A DNA stretch of 20,524 nt from Silene noctiflora (taxonomy: Eukaryota > Streptophyta > Magnoliopsida > Caryophyllales > Caryophyllaceae). Under the pieces are notes generated by a model. It was not told the DNA's origin. It ran no database searches and worked only from the letters and a program-made list of their open reading frames with translations. This document shows positions 10,601 through 20,487 of this stretch, piece by piece. The stretch spans positions 7,642 to 28,165 of the forward strand of contig VHZZ01011755.1 of the NCBI GenBank assembly GCA_009801015.1. The letters run 5' to 3'. Within the stretch, counting starts at the first letter, position 1. The number at the start of each line of letters is the position of its first letter. A program made the translations under genes and the position numbers.

Positions 10601-13600
10601 CAAATTTTGAGCGCAGCACAATCTACGAAAGCAAAACCAAAGGTAGTTGAGCTACTTTCTACCTTATAAGATCCCTGCAAAAAAAGAACAAACAGCAAAT
10701 TAGAAGACAAAAAGTCGTTAAACCATGAAAATGGATTTGGGCCACGACCGCAAGGAGAGAGCCCACTTCATAAATCTAAAGAGGTTCCATCTAAAACCCA
10801 TTGGTAATAGGAAGAATAGTCCCTTAGTTTATAGAGTAGTGAACCCCCTCTTTATTTTACCAATGGGGGACACAGGACACTCACATGTGGGTAAACCACA
10901 AATAGGAACTCTACACTCCTCCTCACATGTGAGGTCCCTCCGAAAATGACTCAATTGGTCCTGCCTATGACCAAGTAGACTCTACAACAGTTATCCGGCA
11001 AATAGACAACTGCTTAGTATCAATGCCAAGTAAACACAAAAGCACTTAGTAGGCTAATGTGGTAAGTGCCTCTCTATGACTCTATAAAAAGCTCGAATTG
11101 CAAGCTCATGGTCTACATTCATAAAGAGAATAACGAGCAGACATACAACAGTTTCATACCACATCAATCACATGTGAGGTCCCTCCGAAACCCAGGGCAA
11201 AACCTTGGGAGTGCAATGGAATGGTAATTAACAAACCCTCAAAGAGGCCCTCCTCCAGTGGCATAATTTAGGCTCGGCTTAAACTCATTAAACCCAGGAC
11301 GAAACTGATACCATGATAAAACTATGAAAACGGGTATGGACCACATCCACAAGGAGGGGAAAGGGCACACTTCATAAATTCAAGGGGGAAAAAACAGAAA
11401 ACTTTTGGCAGACCTATCTAATGAGTAACAGAGTAAAATGTTTGCAAGTAAAGAAAAAAAATACCCCTGGAGGGCTGAAGGACATGTTTCCTGGTCACAC
11501 GAAAACATCTTGCATTTGCGAGACATGGCAAGCATTTCATTGAACATCTAATAGCATTCCACACCAATACTTTGTTTGATAAAGAATTCGGAGGTGACAA
11601 ATTACTTTGTAAATAACATTTCCAATTTAGTTTTATTGAACTATTATACCAATAACCAAGAAATTTATCAGACCCTAATGGATAATTCACCAAAGGTCTA
11701 ATTGCTCGAATGGAGCACTCTTAGAATTTTACGGGGAGAAGGGATACTGATCACTATCCATTTTCTTTACCGACCTTCCTATAATTGAAAGTAAAAAAAA
11801 AAATTCTACACTTCTGATTGTGGCAAAATATTCTGGTTCTAGTGATTCTAGCCTAGTAATTTTTACACTGCGGTCTAAGTCCAAATTAACATACGGTCAT
11901 CCCATCACCTCTCATGACATAAGAATAAGCTACAAATACTCAGCACATACAAAATCACAAAACCCCAGACCCGCATGGTTTCTGTCATGAGGAGAGTTTG
12001 CAGAAATTAGAAGAGATTAGAAGGCATGCTTTGCAATACAGCACTACAAATTCAGTAACCTATATCTACATAAAAGAAACATAAATGTAGATATCGTAAA
12101 TGGGCCATTGAGCCAGAACATTTCAAGTCACATCAAATTCTAGTGGATTTGTGTATTTTTCAGTTTTAGTTATGGATTGAATTCTCTAAATGGGGATATG
12201 TTATCACTATTAATGACTTACACGGGATCTGCTTTCAGCAAGGCTTAAATGTGGATGTGGTTGTCATACTTTGTTGAACGGGCTAAAGTCCAGTTCAGGT
12301 CGATATTGGTTTACTTATTTTCATAGTTCATACACTGGTCCAGGTCTATGTTGGATCACCACAAATCACAATCGAATCAGTTTGCCAGCTCTATGGAGAA
12401 ACTCAGTACAATACTTTAACCTGTTAAGTTTACTGGTATGTGTATGAATCACTGATCTTACAATCTAACTAACTGATTTTCTGAAGTCACTGATGGGCAA
12501 TCTCATAAACAATATTGTAGCAATTGTCTCCGAAGGTTCCATCCTTATTCAAAGGAGCTGCAAGGGCATGTTCTTTGCAACTTATTAGAAGTGCCTAGGG
12601 CTCTAGGTATTTTCTGAAGAAGTGAATGTACTAACATATTGGTGAAGTTGTACTCTCATACTAAATATCCCAAGGAATTCATCGATGCGATAGGATATCA
12701 ATTTACATAGAATCTGAGTTCACAAAGCACAAACCTCTGTAATTGCAATAAGATGGACTGCATCAGGACCAATGTCATCAGCTGTCGTAGATGGTGTGAC
12801 CACATGGACCAACTTTCTAGGAATAACCTGAAATAAATTATTAAATCAATCAGAGATGAGAAACTTCCAGAGCAACCTTAGTCTAAGATAAGCCTAAGAG
12901 GCGAAGATAACTTACAGCATTTGCACCTCTTGCTTTTGCTTGATCAGAAGTCTCTAACTGCTCTATCCGTCCCACTTTATACCTTCAAAGAGAAAATCTC
13001 AGTAGAGTGTTTTGAAGTGGGAAAATACACAAGTAGGTTTAACATATAGGCTTTTGTGAGACAGAAAAAGTTTGCAGTGATTATATCACATATATGGTAC
13101 TCCACAACTAACTAATTAGGCATTGTTGAGCTATTAAATGACAAGCTCAAACATATATGATGATCTTCTTCATTCCCATCTATTAGACATAATAAAGATT
13201 CAAGATATCATACAACATCAACCCATGGAGAAAAGGGGAAAGAGAAGGTTGTTGGTTTAAACTTTAAACGAAGGATTAAGTGTGGAGTACAACATTGTCT
13301 TTCTCGGCAGTAAAATAGCTGTCCATACAGATTACACAGTTCAAAATTCATGCATATAAGCAGAACAAAAATAGTTCAACGTAAGGGAAAAGAAGATCTT
13401 GCTGAACTAAAGCAGTTTCCTACCCTCGAGCAACCAACTTTTGAACTGCATCATCAATGCCACTTTCACTAATACCAACCTGCTCATAAACGCAAATGCA
13501 TGTTAAACAAAAATAAACAGTGCATTAAACTGATTAATGTTGCACATTTGCAACATCATAGAGTGATAGAGAAGAGAATACCTGTCTACATTTCCCCACA

Positions 13601-15484
13601 CCACTCATCGTCATTTTCCAGTCGAGCTCCTTATGCCCTATTTCAGCATCGAGCTCGTAAAGTTCATAGAATTTCCCCTATATTGGCACATGAACACATT
13701 ATAATCCAGATTTTAAACAAAAATAACTATACACAGAGTCAACAGATTCAAGAGTTCCTAATTAAGCAATTCTCAACCGCGGTTAAGGAGTAGACTGAGG
13801 GTACCGGTGCAAAAGTCAAGACCTTTCCCGAGTAATAACCAGGGATCAAGCTCCCTTCGAGATGGGCATGCCTTCGGTTGGTGGGTGCAGAAGGCCATAA
13901 TGTACAGTAAAGAAGAAAGCAGGCCAACCAATTATAATTGTAAAGTAAAGACTACAAGATGAGCACCAGAGTCATCATTATGAAGACGCTTCTGGCAATA
14001 TTTCTTGAATGGAAATAGGAACTTACCACCTTAAAGAAGAGTAACACATCCATATACTGACATTTCACACTCCAATATTGTTTCTGTGAAGCAGACATTT
14101 TCTTCAGGGTATCAGGTGGTATATAAAGTGTTCGTTTATCGAAAAACGGATCACCAGGCCGCCTTCCATTTGCATCCCTGATTCTCGATGGATGAAGCCA
14201 CTCAAACTTACTAGGTGATTCTGCAACTTCCTGAGATTTATTGTTCTCTGGTTTTGATTCTTGAACGAATTTAGCTCTTTTGCTAGCAGTTGCCACACTA
14301 TACTTGTTTTTATCATCCAAGTCAGGACAATCCTCCTGAATTCGCTTCAGCCGAGGAACAAAGGGCCGGGCAGGTGGTGTTTCTGAGTGAAGAACGGTCA
14401 CTTCACTCTTAACATCAAACGAAAAATCCTGGTCAAGAGTCGTATTAGTTTTCAGCAGAGGCGTATAACCAGGAGCTTCACATGACGTCCCACACTTTTT
14501 AGGAGTTTCCTTGCATTCATTAAATTTATCAAACATTGAACAAACAAGCGACGAACCACTACGAGCTCCATTCCTACAAAATGGTACACATGTTGTTGAT
14601 ATAAAGTGTACTCACACACAAACACAGTTAGACATTACTAGCTCCAACACTTAGAATGGTAGAAAAATGCCGCTTAACATTTACCATGCGCATCCTACAC
14701 ATATTTCGACGATTCAGGAACAATCAACTCAATACATTAAATCAATTATAAGGTGACATGCTTTCTAAAAAAAACTGACCTCTATTTTAAATTGAAAAGC
14801 ACGAGAACAAATGAATCAATGAATTTTTTTAATAACCTTTTCAACCTAGTTAAATTACCGTCCATGGTAAGCATTGTTCGGATGAATTCCTCCTTACATT
14901 TATCATTTCAATGCAGAAGTCATATTTCGAAATAATTTCACCAAAATACACAAATCCAAAGATGGAGCCAATTGCAAAAATGTGATTTTAAGGGTTAACT
15001 AATACGGAGTAGTGTGACCAGAGCAGAGGTTCAATTCTAACATCCCACAGCAGCCGCGAAACAAGGTATAAACACAGAATCAATTTCCATGTATAATAGC
15101 AGTAAGTAAACCAAAATAATACGCCATATTCGGTAGTACAAGAGGGTCAACAGTCAAAAACCTTAACAAAACCTAAAAAAAAGACATTAATTAATCAAGT
15201 AAAAAAGAAATGACGAAAAGAGGAAAATACCTGGTGGGAGAGTTGGAATGAGCATCAACCTTGGCGAATTTGTGCAAAATAGAGGAGAAAACACTGGAGG
15301 AAGAAGTTTTGGAATCGTCATCAGGAGTTAAATTAGAGAAGAGAACTTTACGAGGAAGTTTCTCAGGCGGAGTGTCGGTTTCAAGTTTGGGAGGATTGCT
15401 GGTATGGCGGTTTCCGGCACCGGAGTTGCGATTTTCAGGAGAGGGTTTCTGGAAGAATGACAAGATTGAACTTTGACGCTGCAT
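4672..15484 (-). CDS. MSH7: DNA mismatch repair protein MSH7 (MutS homologue), 17 exons
   Basis: A plant-specific MutS homologue that pairs with MSH2 (MutS-gamma) to recognise mainly base-base mismatches in the nucleus; the family also limits recombination between diverged sequences. Exons in coding order: 15484-15231, 14573-14027, 13677-13582, 13479-13424, 12982-12916, 12827-12735, 10674-10543, 10434-10401, 10280-10233, 10008-9812, 9702-9576, 9487-9210, 9069-8878, 8441-8031, 7813-7717, 6814-6687, 5130-4672. All introns are GT-AG, phases agree throughout, total 1071 residues (Arabidopsis MSH7 is about 1109). The N-terminus has a PCNA-binding PIP box (Q4, I7, F10, F11), then a variable linker with a basic KRAK motif and no Tudor domain, which separates it from MSH6. 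The mismatch-binding domain starts near 245, with the Phe-X-Glu motif as F270/E272 in GKFYELYE. Connector and lever/clamp regions follow ([35 protein letters not shown]). The ATPase has Walker [10 protein letters not shown] (823-831), the signature [15 protein letters not shown], Walker [11 protein letters not shown] (D902, E903), His937 in ATHYH and the dimerising [13 protein letters not shown]. All key residues are intact, so the gene looks functional. The start is supported by the PIP box at residues 4-11. Confidence 0.95.
5131..6686. repeat. MSH7 intron 16: degenerate GACCC/GACTCGA-rich repetitive DNA
   Basis: This is a 1556-base intron. Two blocks (about 5480-5720 and 6005-6225) are full of short degenerate units such as cgaccc, tgacccg, gactcgac and aaccca, separated by an AT-rich core (about 5750-5960). 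The part at 5215-5345 (ccgtgtcgagcgtccgac...) resembles dispersed plant repeat sequence, but I cannot name the family. No open frame with protein features is present. Confidence 0.45.
6928..7143. repeat. copy 1 of a segment duplicated between MSH7 introns 15 and 6
   Basis: These 216 bases match 10946-11167 in the same orientation along their whole length, with about 14 substitutions and two small indels (2 and 4 bases) counted by eye. Both copies begin atgactcaattggtcctgcc and end ttcataccacatcaa. Copy 1 has no flanking direct repeat, so it is the more likely source copy. Confidence 0.85.
7212..7656. mobile_element. Tourist-like (PIF/Harbinger) MITE in MSH7 intron 15
   Basis: The element is 445 bases long. 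Its left end is gggagtgtttggttc and its right end, gaaacaaacgctccc, is the imperfect reverse complement. TAA occurs immediately outside both ends (7209-7211 and 7657-7659), the 3-base target duplication of PIF/Harbinger elements. The interior has repeated cccatacc/ggtatggg motifs on both strands, including a 12-base hairpin (7308-7319 with 7326-7337), and an AT-rich middle. No transposase is encoded. It lies in an intron and does not disturb the flanking splice sites. Confidence 0.8.
7903..7980 (+). repeat. direct repeat of tggtctcacatgt in MSH7 intron 14
   Basis: The 13-mer tggtctcacatgt occurs at 7903-7915 and again at 7968-7980, 65 bases apart, inside the 217-base intron 14. The bracketed sequence is short and AT-rich. 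It may be part of a small inserted repeat, or the footprint of one, but no inverted ends are clear. Confidence 0.5.
10716..11370 (-). mobile_element. TRIM-like LTR retrotransposon remnant in MSH7 intron 6
   Basis: Two related direct repeats start at about 10716 (cgttaaaccatgaaaatgga) and 11314 (tgataaaactatgaaaacgg). Both continue with a shared block of about 55 bases (accac/gccacg, aaggag, cacttcataaat). Directly left of the second is ctgatacca (11305-11313), a match to the initiator-Met primer-binding site, adjoining the LTR-type TG. Read on the minus strand this is LTR, primer-binding site, short internal region, LTR. The right LTR is truncated after about 11370. The element is too small for gag-pol. 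It carries a later 245-base insertion (see 10923-11190). Confidence 0.6.
10923..11190. repeat. copy 2 of the duplicated segment, flanked by 23-base direct repeats
   Basis: The insert (10946-11167, 222 bases) matches 6928-7143 in intron 15. It is bracketed by a perfect 23-base direct repeat at 10923-10945 and 11168-11190 (starting tcacatgtgagg, ending ctccgaaa). Removing the insert and one repeat rejoins the TRIM-like element without a break. The direct repeat around a copied unrelated piece marks this copy as the newer one. Confidence 0.85.
11371..12734. other. remainder of MSH7 intron 6, no feature recognised
   Basis: These 1364 bases contain AT-rich unique-looking DNA. A minus-strand open frame (11693 to 11418) has no MutS similarity, is not needed for the reading frame (exon 6 joins exon 7 in phase without it) and shows no family features. 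Nothing else can be supported. Confidence 0.5.
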
Positions 15485-16806
15485 GTCGATTTGTTGATGA
15501 TACAGAAAGGGGGAAATGGGGAATGGAGGAGTTTAAGGGAGAAGAGCCGTAGTCCGTAGAATTCATAGGGACGCCATGTGTTTTTATTTTAAATAAATAT
15601 AGAAAGATTAACAAAATCATGTTTGGCGCCAATGTCTCGCTTTCTTCAATATTTTCCCACTTCTTTCTCGGACTTGTAAATCAACACTGTCAACTTGTCC
15701 ATCGTTAATAATAACTTAATAATCTCCTTGATGTGGAACTTCTCTGACACGGAAAATGGCCGATTAATGACATCGTTTCATTCTCATGGTTAGAAATCAA
15801 TCGTCTAATCTCATGATCAATAGATAGCGTGACTAAATAAGGAACCCAAATGTTTAACTAATGGTTACAGTGAAAATTCCGTCAACCACAAGACACAAGA
15901 TTAACAACTCAATAAGTCCGAGTCACTTCACTGCCTTCACTAAATAAATAGCACCACACATTAGTACATTACTCACAATACTCATTACTCCCATTAATTA
16001 CACTACTAAGTACTAACAACAATAACAGTATAAACAAATGAAATAACTAAAATAAATGAAGTCAACTAAAAGGGAATTGAGATTTGAGAGGACAAGCCTT
16101 CAAATACGACCTAAAGAAAAACAAAACTTAAACTGTTAAACATAAAACTAATCTTCAGAGGAAAAGCCTCCCCCCACCATTCCCTCAAAATCTCAAAACT
16201 GAAAACAATCATCATCCAAAAGGATGTCAAAGATCACGTGCTGCTCCTTGATCTTCAATAATCAAGCCCATCCTCAGTTTTAGCTCCATGCCTCTTCCTC
16301 CAGCGCCCAAGTGAGCTCGACTCCCTCGTATTTTACAAACTGTTGGTGCTTATGTAGATGCAAAATGGTTACTTGGCTCTTGCAAATTCTGATATAAAAT
16401 TAACTTTCCTGCAAATGGTAATACAAACTCGCAGTAAACCGCTCAAGAAGAAATATCGTATGAAATTTGCTGAAAATTACCCGAGTCATTCACAAAACCG
16501 TGGGGCTTTAGCCTTTAGGTATAAAAAAATTTACTAAAAGATACCGACAGTTTAACAGCTCCTAAAAGAAAGTGATAATACTGTAGCTCATCTGAACTGA
16601 TATACATAACTCGTCTACTCTTCCTCAAGTCGTACAAAAAACACAGCTTCAACTTCAACTAATTCAAAATAATGGCTTTTACTAACAAAGGACTTTTACT
16701 CCAAAGTAACATACAGGAAGTCAGCCCAAAAAAATTATGAAAACACGAGTACAGCAAGATTGTAATCTACTACTACCTATAGCAGCCTTTCACAGGATGT
16801 CTAAAA
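15485..16806. other. intergenic region between FRIGIDA-like gene (3' end) and MSH7 (5' end)
   Basis: Both genes run on the minus strand, so this interval holds the FRIGIDA-like 3' UTR at its right side and the MSH7 promoter and 5' UTR at its left. Besides the E2F site, an AT-rich stretch (ttttattttaaataaatat, about 15582-15600) could hold the MSH7 core promoter. A G-box-like cacgtg lies at 16235-16240. A 25-codon minus-strand frame (16332-16258) is listed under findings. No complete gene is visible. Confidence 0.5.
15622..15632. promoter_or_regulatory. E2F-type palindromic site upstream of MSH7
   Basis: TTTGGCGC (15622-15629) is an exact match to the plant E2F consensus TTTSSCGC. The overlapping TTGGCGCCAA (15623-15632) is a perfect palindrome, so the opposite strand also fits WTTSSCSS. 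It lies about 140 bases upstream of the MSH7 ATG. E2F sites are typical of S-phase replication and repair genes; function here is inferred from motif and position. Confidence 0.6.
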
Positions 16807-19800
16807 TCATTGTGGATATGATGGGGGCGGATAAACAGGTGCAGCTGCAGTAGCAGCAGCAGCACCGTAGTCATATGATGCATATGCAACCTGCGAACCA
16901 TAATAACTACTAGGCCCAAGCCCAGAACCGGCACTGGCCACATTCTCACCTGGGACACCGTAATGTTGATGGCCGACTTGATCGGCACCGCCAGGTACGG
17001 CTCCAGACAAAGCTGGAATGTGTGTCCCAGCGTAAGTTGGTGGTGCATTATAGGTACTCTGAGTGGGATAGGTGTACGTGCCCACGTACCTTGACATCGG
17101 GCTTGGCTTGGCTGGTGAGACGTGATTAGAAAGCTTTTGGATTTTGGTGGGACGCCGAGGTGGCGGGCCAGCACTAGTCCGAACGCCACTGGCATGTTGT
17201 CGCTTGATATAACCGGCTGTGGCACCCTTCTTCCTATCAGCTTTGGCTTGCTGAAGAATATTAAGACGCTTCTTCAGGCTTTCAATGGGATATTGTTCCT
17301 CAATCTTAAGGTCTTCTACACATTTTATTATAGATTTTATGGAGGCCATTTCCATAGTATTTGCTTCATCCTGGAGTTTCAAGCACCATACTCAGACTCA
17401 CTGTGATTGGAAAATCAATTACATGAATATAAAGAGGAGGAAATATGATCGAGATAACTAAACTTACAGTTGCTGCCAGAGTATTATTGCCTTCAGTCAG
17501 AATATCTGTGGATTTCTTTTTAGTATTTCGCAAAAAGGACTTGAGAAGCGATGCGGGCTGGAATCTTTCAGTCAAGCCAGACTCAAAGGCAAAATAAATT
17601 GCCTCAACTTCCTTTCCATTTGTAACCAATCCTTCGATAAAATCTGCATTAACAAAAGAATATATTTGAGAACTACCAACAAAATCAGAAGTGTGCAACA
17701 ACTCAGGCACACTAGCCTGAATCCTTCACAAAATCACAAGATCTACCTAAGTCAAACGATCTACATTAACAAAAGCGAGAATGCATTTTAGGTAATGCAT
17801 GGAAAAGCTAGGTGCATAGACGCCTCTCATAAGAAACTTTACACAATCATGTCACAGAGGAAGTTTATTACAACAATACCCCCATGCTTCAATGGCTCCC
17901 GCAAACTGCGGGGTAAGAGGGGATCAGATGGAAGCAGTCTTACCCTTGAATAAGCAATACTAATAAACTGTTTCCCGAATGACCCAAGATGAAAATTGCG
18001 TCGAGAATTGCATCAAAGGACTGGTACTTCACAAGAGAAAGAAGAGCAACCACTTTAGGCAGTTATTTTGCTTTATTCCATCATAATCCATAACCAAAGA
18101 GTAATGAGTCTTTGGCTCCATTGGAAATGAAATTATAGGAAGGCTATTACATATAGAAATTCAAGTTTGCTGGAAGTTGGCAAGTCGAACAATGAAAAAT
18201 ACTTTGAGGTCTATCCTAGTTCCTAGCACCTGACATAAGGCCTAAGTTAGCCTAAGTTGACAGGGGGGATGGACGAGTAACATAGAAAATTAGTAGCCTG
18301 TACATTAAAGCTCCATAAGATGACGTGATTCATGGTTGACCGACCGAACAATGATACAAAGGAAAGAAAACGACTACCATCCAAGATCCAGACAGCTATC
18401 AAATGGGATCCATAAAACATGATTAACCGACTTGCACCAAAAGAAAAGTGCTACTACACAACACTATGGCTCTCTTAGACATGTGCATGTTATCTTACAA
18501 ATGCTTGCATACCTGCCAGTAAAATGGGAGCAAACTTGCGCTGCGCTCAATCCTTTCTTTTTTATATCCTAGATTTAAGTTAATAACGAAAACTAATCAA
18601 TATCTTACAAGGACCCCGACCACTCACTCCAAATGGAAATGTATTTAGCCCCACATCAATTCACGATTTATTAAACTATTTGATTAAGTGACTCATATCG
18701 ATTAGTGATCCATCGGCTTCAATAGGATTTGAATTGTTGTGTGACTTTGTCATAACTCATAAGATACAACGGGTATCCCAATACCCCCGGGAACTACACC
18801 TTCTCCACTCTCAACCTTTTTTTACCTTCTCGAATTTCACCATTTCGTTTTCTTCCACAAGTAAGATAAAATCATACTGTAATAAACACAGTTATTCAAC
18901 TAGTCCTATTTAAGCTAAGGAAAAAAAAAGGAACATTGCAACATAGAAACAAAAAGCACTGAAAGTCTGAGAAGAACAACCTGCAACTTTATCCCCCAAA
19001 ATAGGAATAGCAAGCTTAGACATATCCCTCCTGTCACAAAACTCAACCATCAGTCTTTTATAAAACTCCTCCTCAAACTTGTCCTTCAATCCGAATCCCA
19101 ACGCCATCTCGATAAACATAGCCGACTCAGAAGGCCCCATTCCACTTCCCTCGCCACCACATTCCTTAACCAAATCATCAGACACCTCCCTCCACTCCCT
19201 CAACACTTCCTCAGCCCGCTCCAGCGCCTTTCTAGAGAAAACCCCTCCCAAACCACCTGTTCCCGCCCTCCCCTCCTTCAATTCAGCAGGCGGAAACATC
19301 CCCCCAACCACCATTGTACATGCCAACCTCTTATCCGACAGCCCATCCATCTTCTCCCTCTTCATAACCACAAACTCTCTCACCGCTTCGACAACAAACC
19401 TCGCGGGGTCCACACATTCCGCCAAGGCCTCCGATATCATTCCTCTTAACGGTGTGGATTGCCGCCTCTTTCCAACCAATAGTTTTGTCAACAATTCAGG
19501 GTGCATTCTGCGACACACTGACTTCAATGTCTCCGACAATGAAGCATATTCATCAAGCGTCGGCGTTGAAACCTCAGATAATGCGACGTTTTTACGAGAT
19601 TCAACAGTTTGGGCGAGAGAGTTGAGGAGGTCGGGAATGGAATCTTCGCGGTTTTGAAGGGAATCCATTGATTGAGTGAAATTGGAATCTAAGGTTTGGA
19701 GCTTGGAATCTAGGGTTTGGGATTTGATGTCAATTGAGTTGCGGAGATTGGTGAAATGATCAGTTAGGGTTTTGTATAAATCAGTGCATTTGGTTAAGAG

Positions 19801-19875
19801 GGTTGTTTGTTCGTCGATTTTAGTGAAGAAGGTTTCCAATGTTTCGGGAATAATATCTGTCGTTGTTGACGCCAT
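16807..19875 (-). CDS. FRIGIDA-like protein (FRL4-type), 3 exons
   Basis: Coding exons are 19875-18981, 17643-17468 and 17370-16807 (895+176+564 = 1635 bases, 544 residues plus stop). Introns of 1337 and 97 bases have GT-AG ends and matching phases. FRIGIDA-family proteins are nuclear; FRIGIDA promotes FLC expression and delays flowering, while roles of most FRL paralogues are less defined. The N-terminus (about 10-95) is Ser/Thr/Gln-rich and likely coiled-coil (FFTKIDEQTTLLTKCTDLYK, DHFTNL, LDSLQNRE-like order), similar to Arabidopsis FRL4A/4B. The Frigida domain runs from about 105 to 405, with DEYASLSETLKSVCRRM, ALAECVDPARFVVEAVREF, and near the end SLLKSFLRNTKKKS, SIIKCVEDLKIEEQYPIESL and LKKRLNILQQAKADRKK. 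The C-terminal 130 residues are low-complexity, rich in Pro, Tyr, Gly and Ala, with basic patches (PPRRPTKIQK), as in relatives. The ATG at 19875 is the first in frame. It lacks nothing expected. FRL4 type is my best match; FRL1/FRL3 remain possible. Confidence 0.88.
17866..17987 (-). mobile_element. SINE-like fragment in intron 1 of the FRIGIDA-like gene
   Basis: On the minus strand the sequence contains gggaaacagtttattag, then agggtaagactgcttcc, then cttaccccgcagtttgcggg, and ends in a short ttgttgtaa tail. This order is one I recognise from Au-type plant SINE 3' halves. The tRNA-like head with its B box (GGTTCGANNCC) is not visible to the right of 17987, so the copy appears 5'-truncated. 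The attribution is from memory of the family and no target duplication was found. Confidence 0.5.
17988..18980. other. remainder of intron 1 of the FRIGIDA-like gene, no feature recognised
   Basis: AT-rich non-coding DNA. The segment at about 18640-18740 (ccccacatcaattcacg onward) resembles dispersed plant repeats but has no definable ends. No open frame of note. Confidence 0.45.
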
Positions 19876-20235
19876 TGATGAGAAGAGAAAGAGCTTATTT
19901 GAGAGAATATTAAGTAATTTAGGACAGTGTAATTGGTGTTGCGAAGAAGATGAAATGCAGGAGATGGAGAAATGGTAGCATAACTAGCATTCTAATTCCT
20001 CGGACAGTTATTGGCAAGGCTAGACAACATAGAACCTATAACGTAACCACTAACCATGAGAGGATGTCAATTTCACTCACCCCCAATAATCATGATCCGA
20101 CCGAACTTAGACAAACGGATAAAAACATGACTTAAATGGATAACAGGCAGATGGTGGGTTGGATGAAAAAATCTCACCCGTTATGGCGTTATCCATCCAC
20201 CACCCGATATTATTTATCTTTCTTCTTAAAAAGTA
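19876..20235. promoter_or_regulatory. proximal upstream region of the FRIGIDA-like gene
   Basis: This holds the 5' UTR and proximal promoter (minus strand). No TATA box is clear. An imperfect inverted repeat (ggataac near 20138 with gttatcc near 20190, and gatggtgggttggat with atccatccaccac) could form a small hairpin. The short plus-strand frames here show no protein features. Confidence 0.4.
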
Positions 20236-20487
20236 CTCATTTCTCAACAGATTCATTATCTTTACTTTTGACACTATTCACAATCCAATAGAAACTTTAA
20301 TATTCTTAACAATCTATAAGAAAAAATATAGTCACGTGGGATCTTGTTTGATTCGTCTTTGGTGACTACATTAAGAATTCAAATTTTTATAATTTTTATC
20401 AATGTAAAATGAAAGATATGAATAGTGTAAAATGAGCCTTGACAAATGTGAAAATGCAAACTTAAAAAAAAATTGTTGAGACAGAGG

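Noticed and set aside
11418..11693. 91-codon minus-strand open frame in MSH7 intron 6
   Set aside because: No MutS similarity, and exons 6 and 7 join in phase without it, matching the family.
13500..13793. 97-codon plus-strand open frame
   Set aside because: It overlaps MSH7 exon 3 (13677-13582) in antisense and extends into introns; no protein features.
13795..13910. Possible tRNA-derived SINE head in MSH7 intron 2 (agcttgatccc resembling a B box on the minus strand)
   Set aside because: Only one B-box-like word; no A box at the right distance and no tail.
16773..17225. 150-codon minus-strand frame overlapping the FRIGIDA-like last exon
   Set aside because: It is an alternative frame of the Pro/Tyr/Ala-rich exon 3; the exon 3 frame is in phase with exons 1 and 2 and carries Frigida-domain motifs.
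19079..19657. 192-codon open frame on the plus strand
   Set aside because: It lies wholly antisense to exon 1 of the FRIGIDA-like gene, whose frame is supported by family motifs and splice phases. The antisense translation shows no domain.
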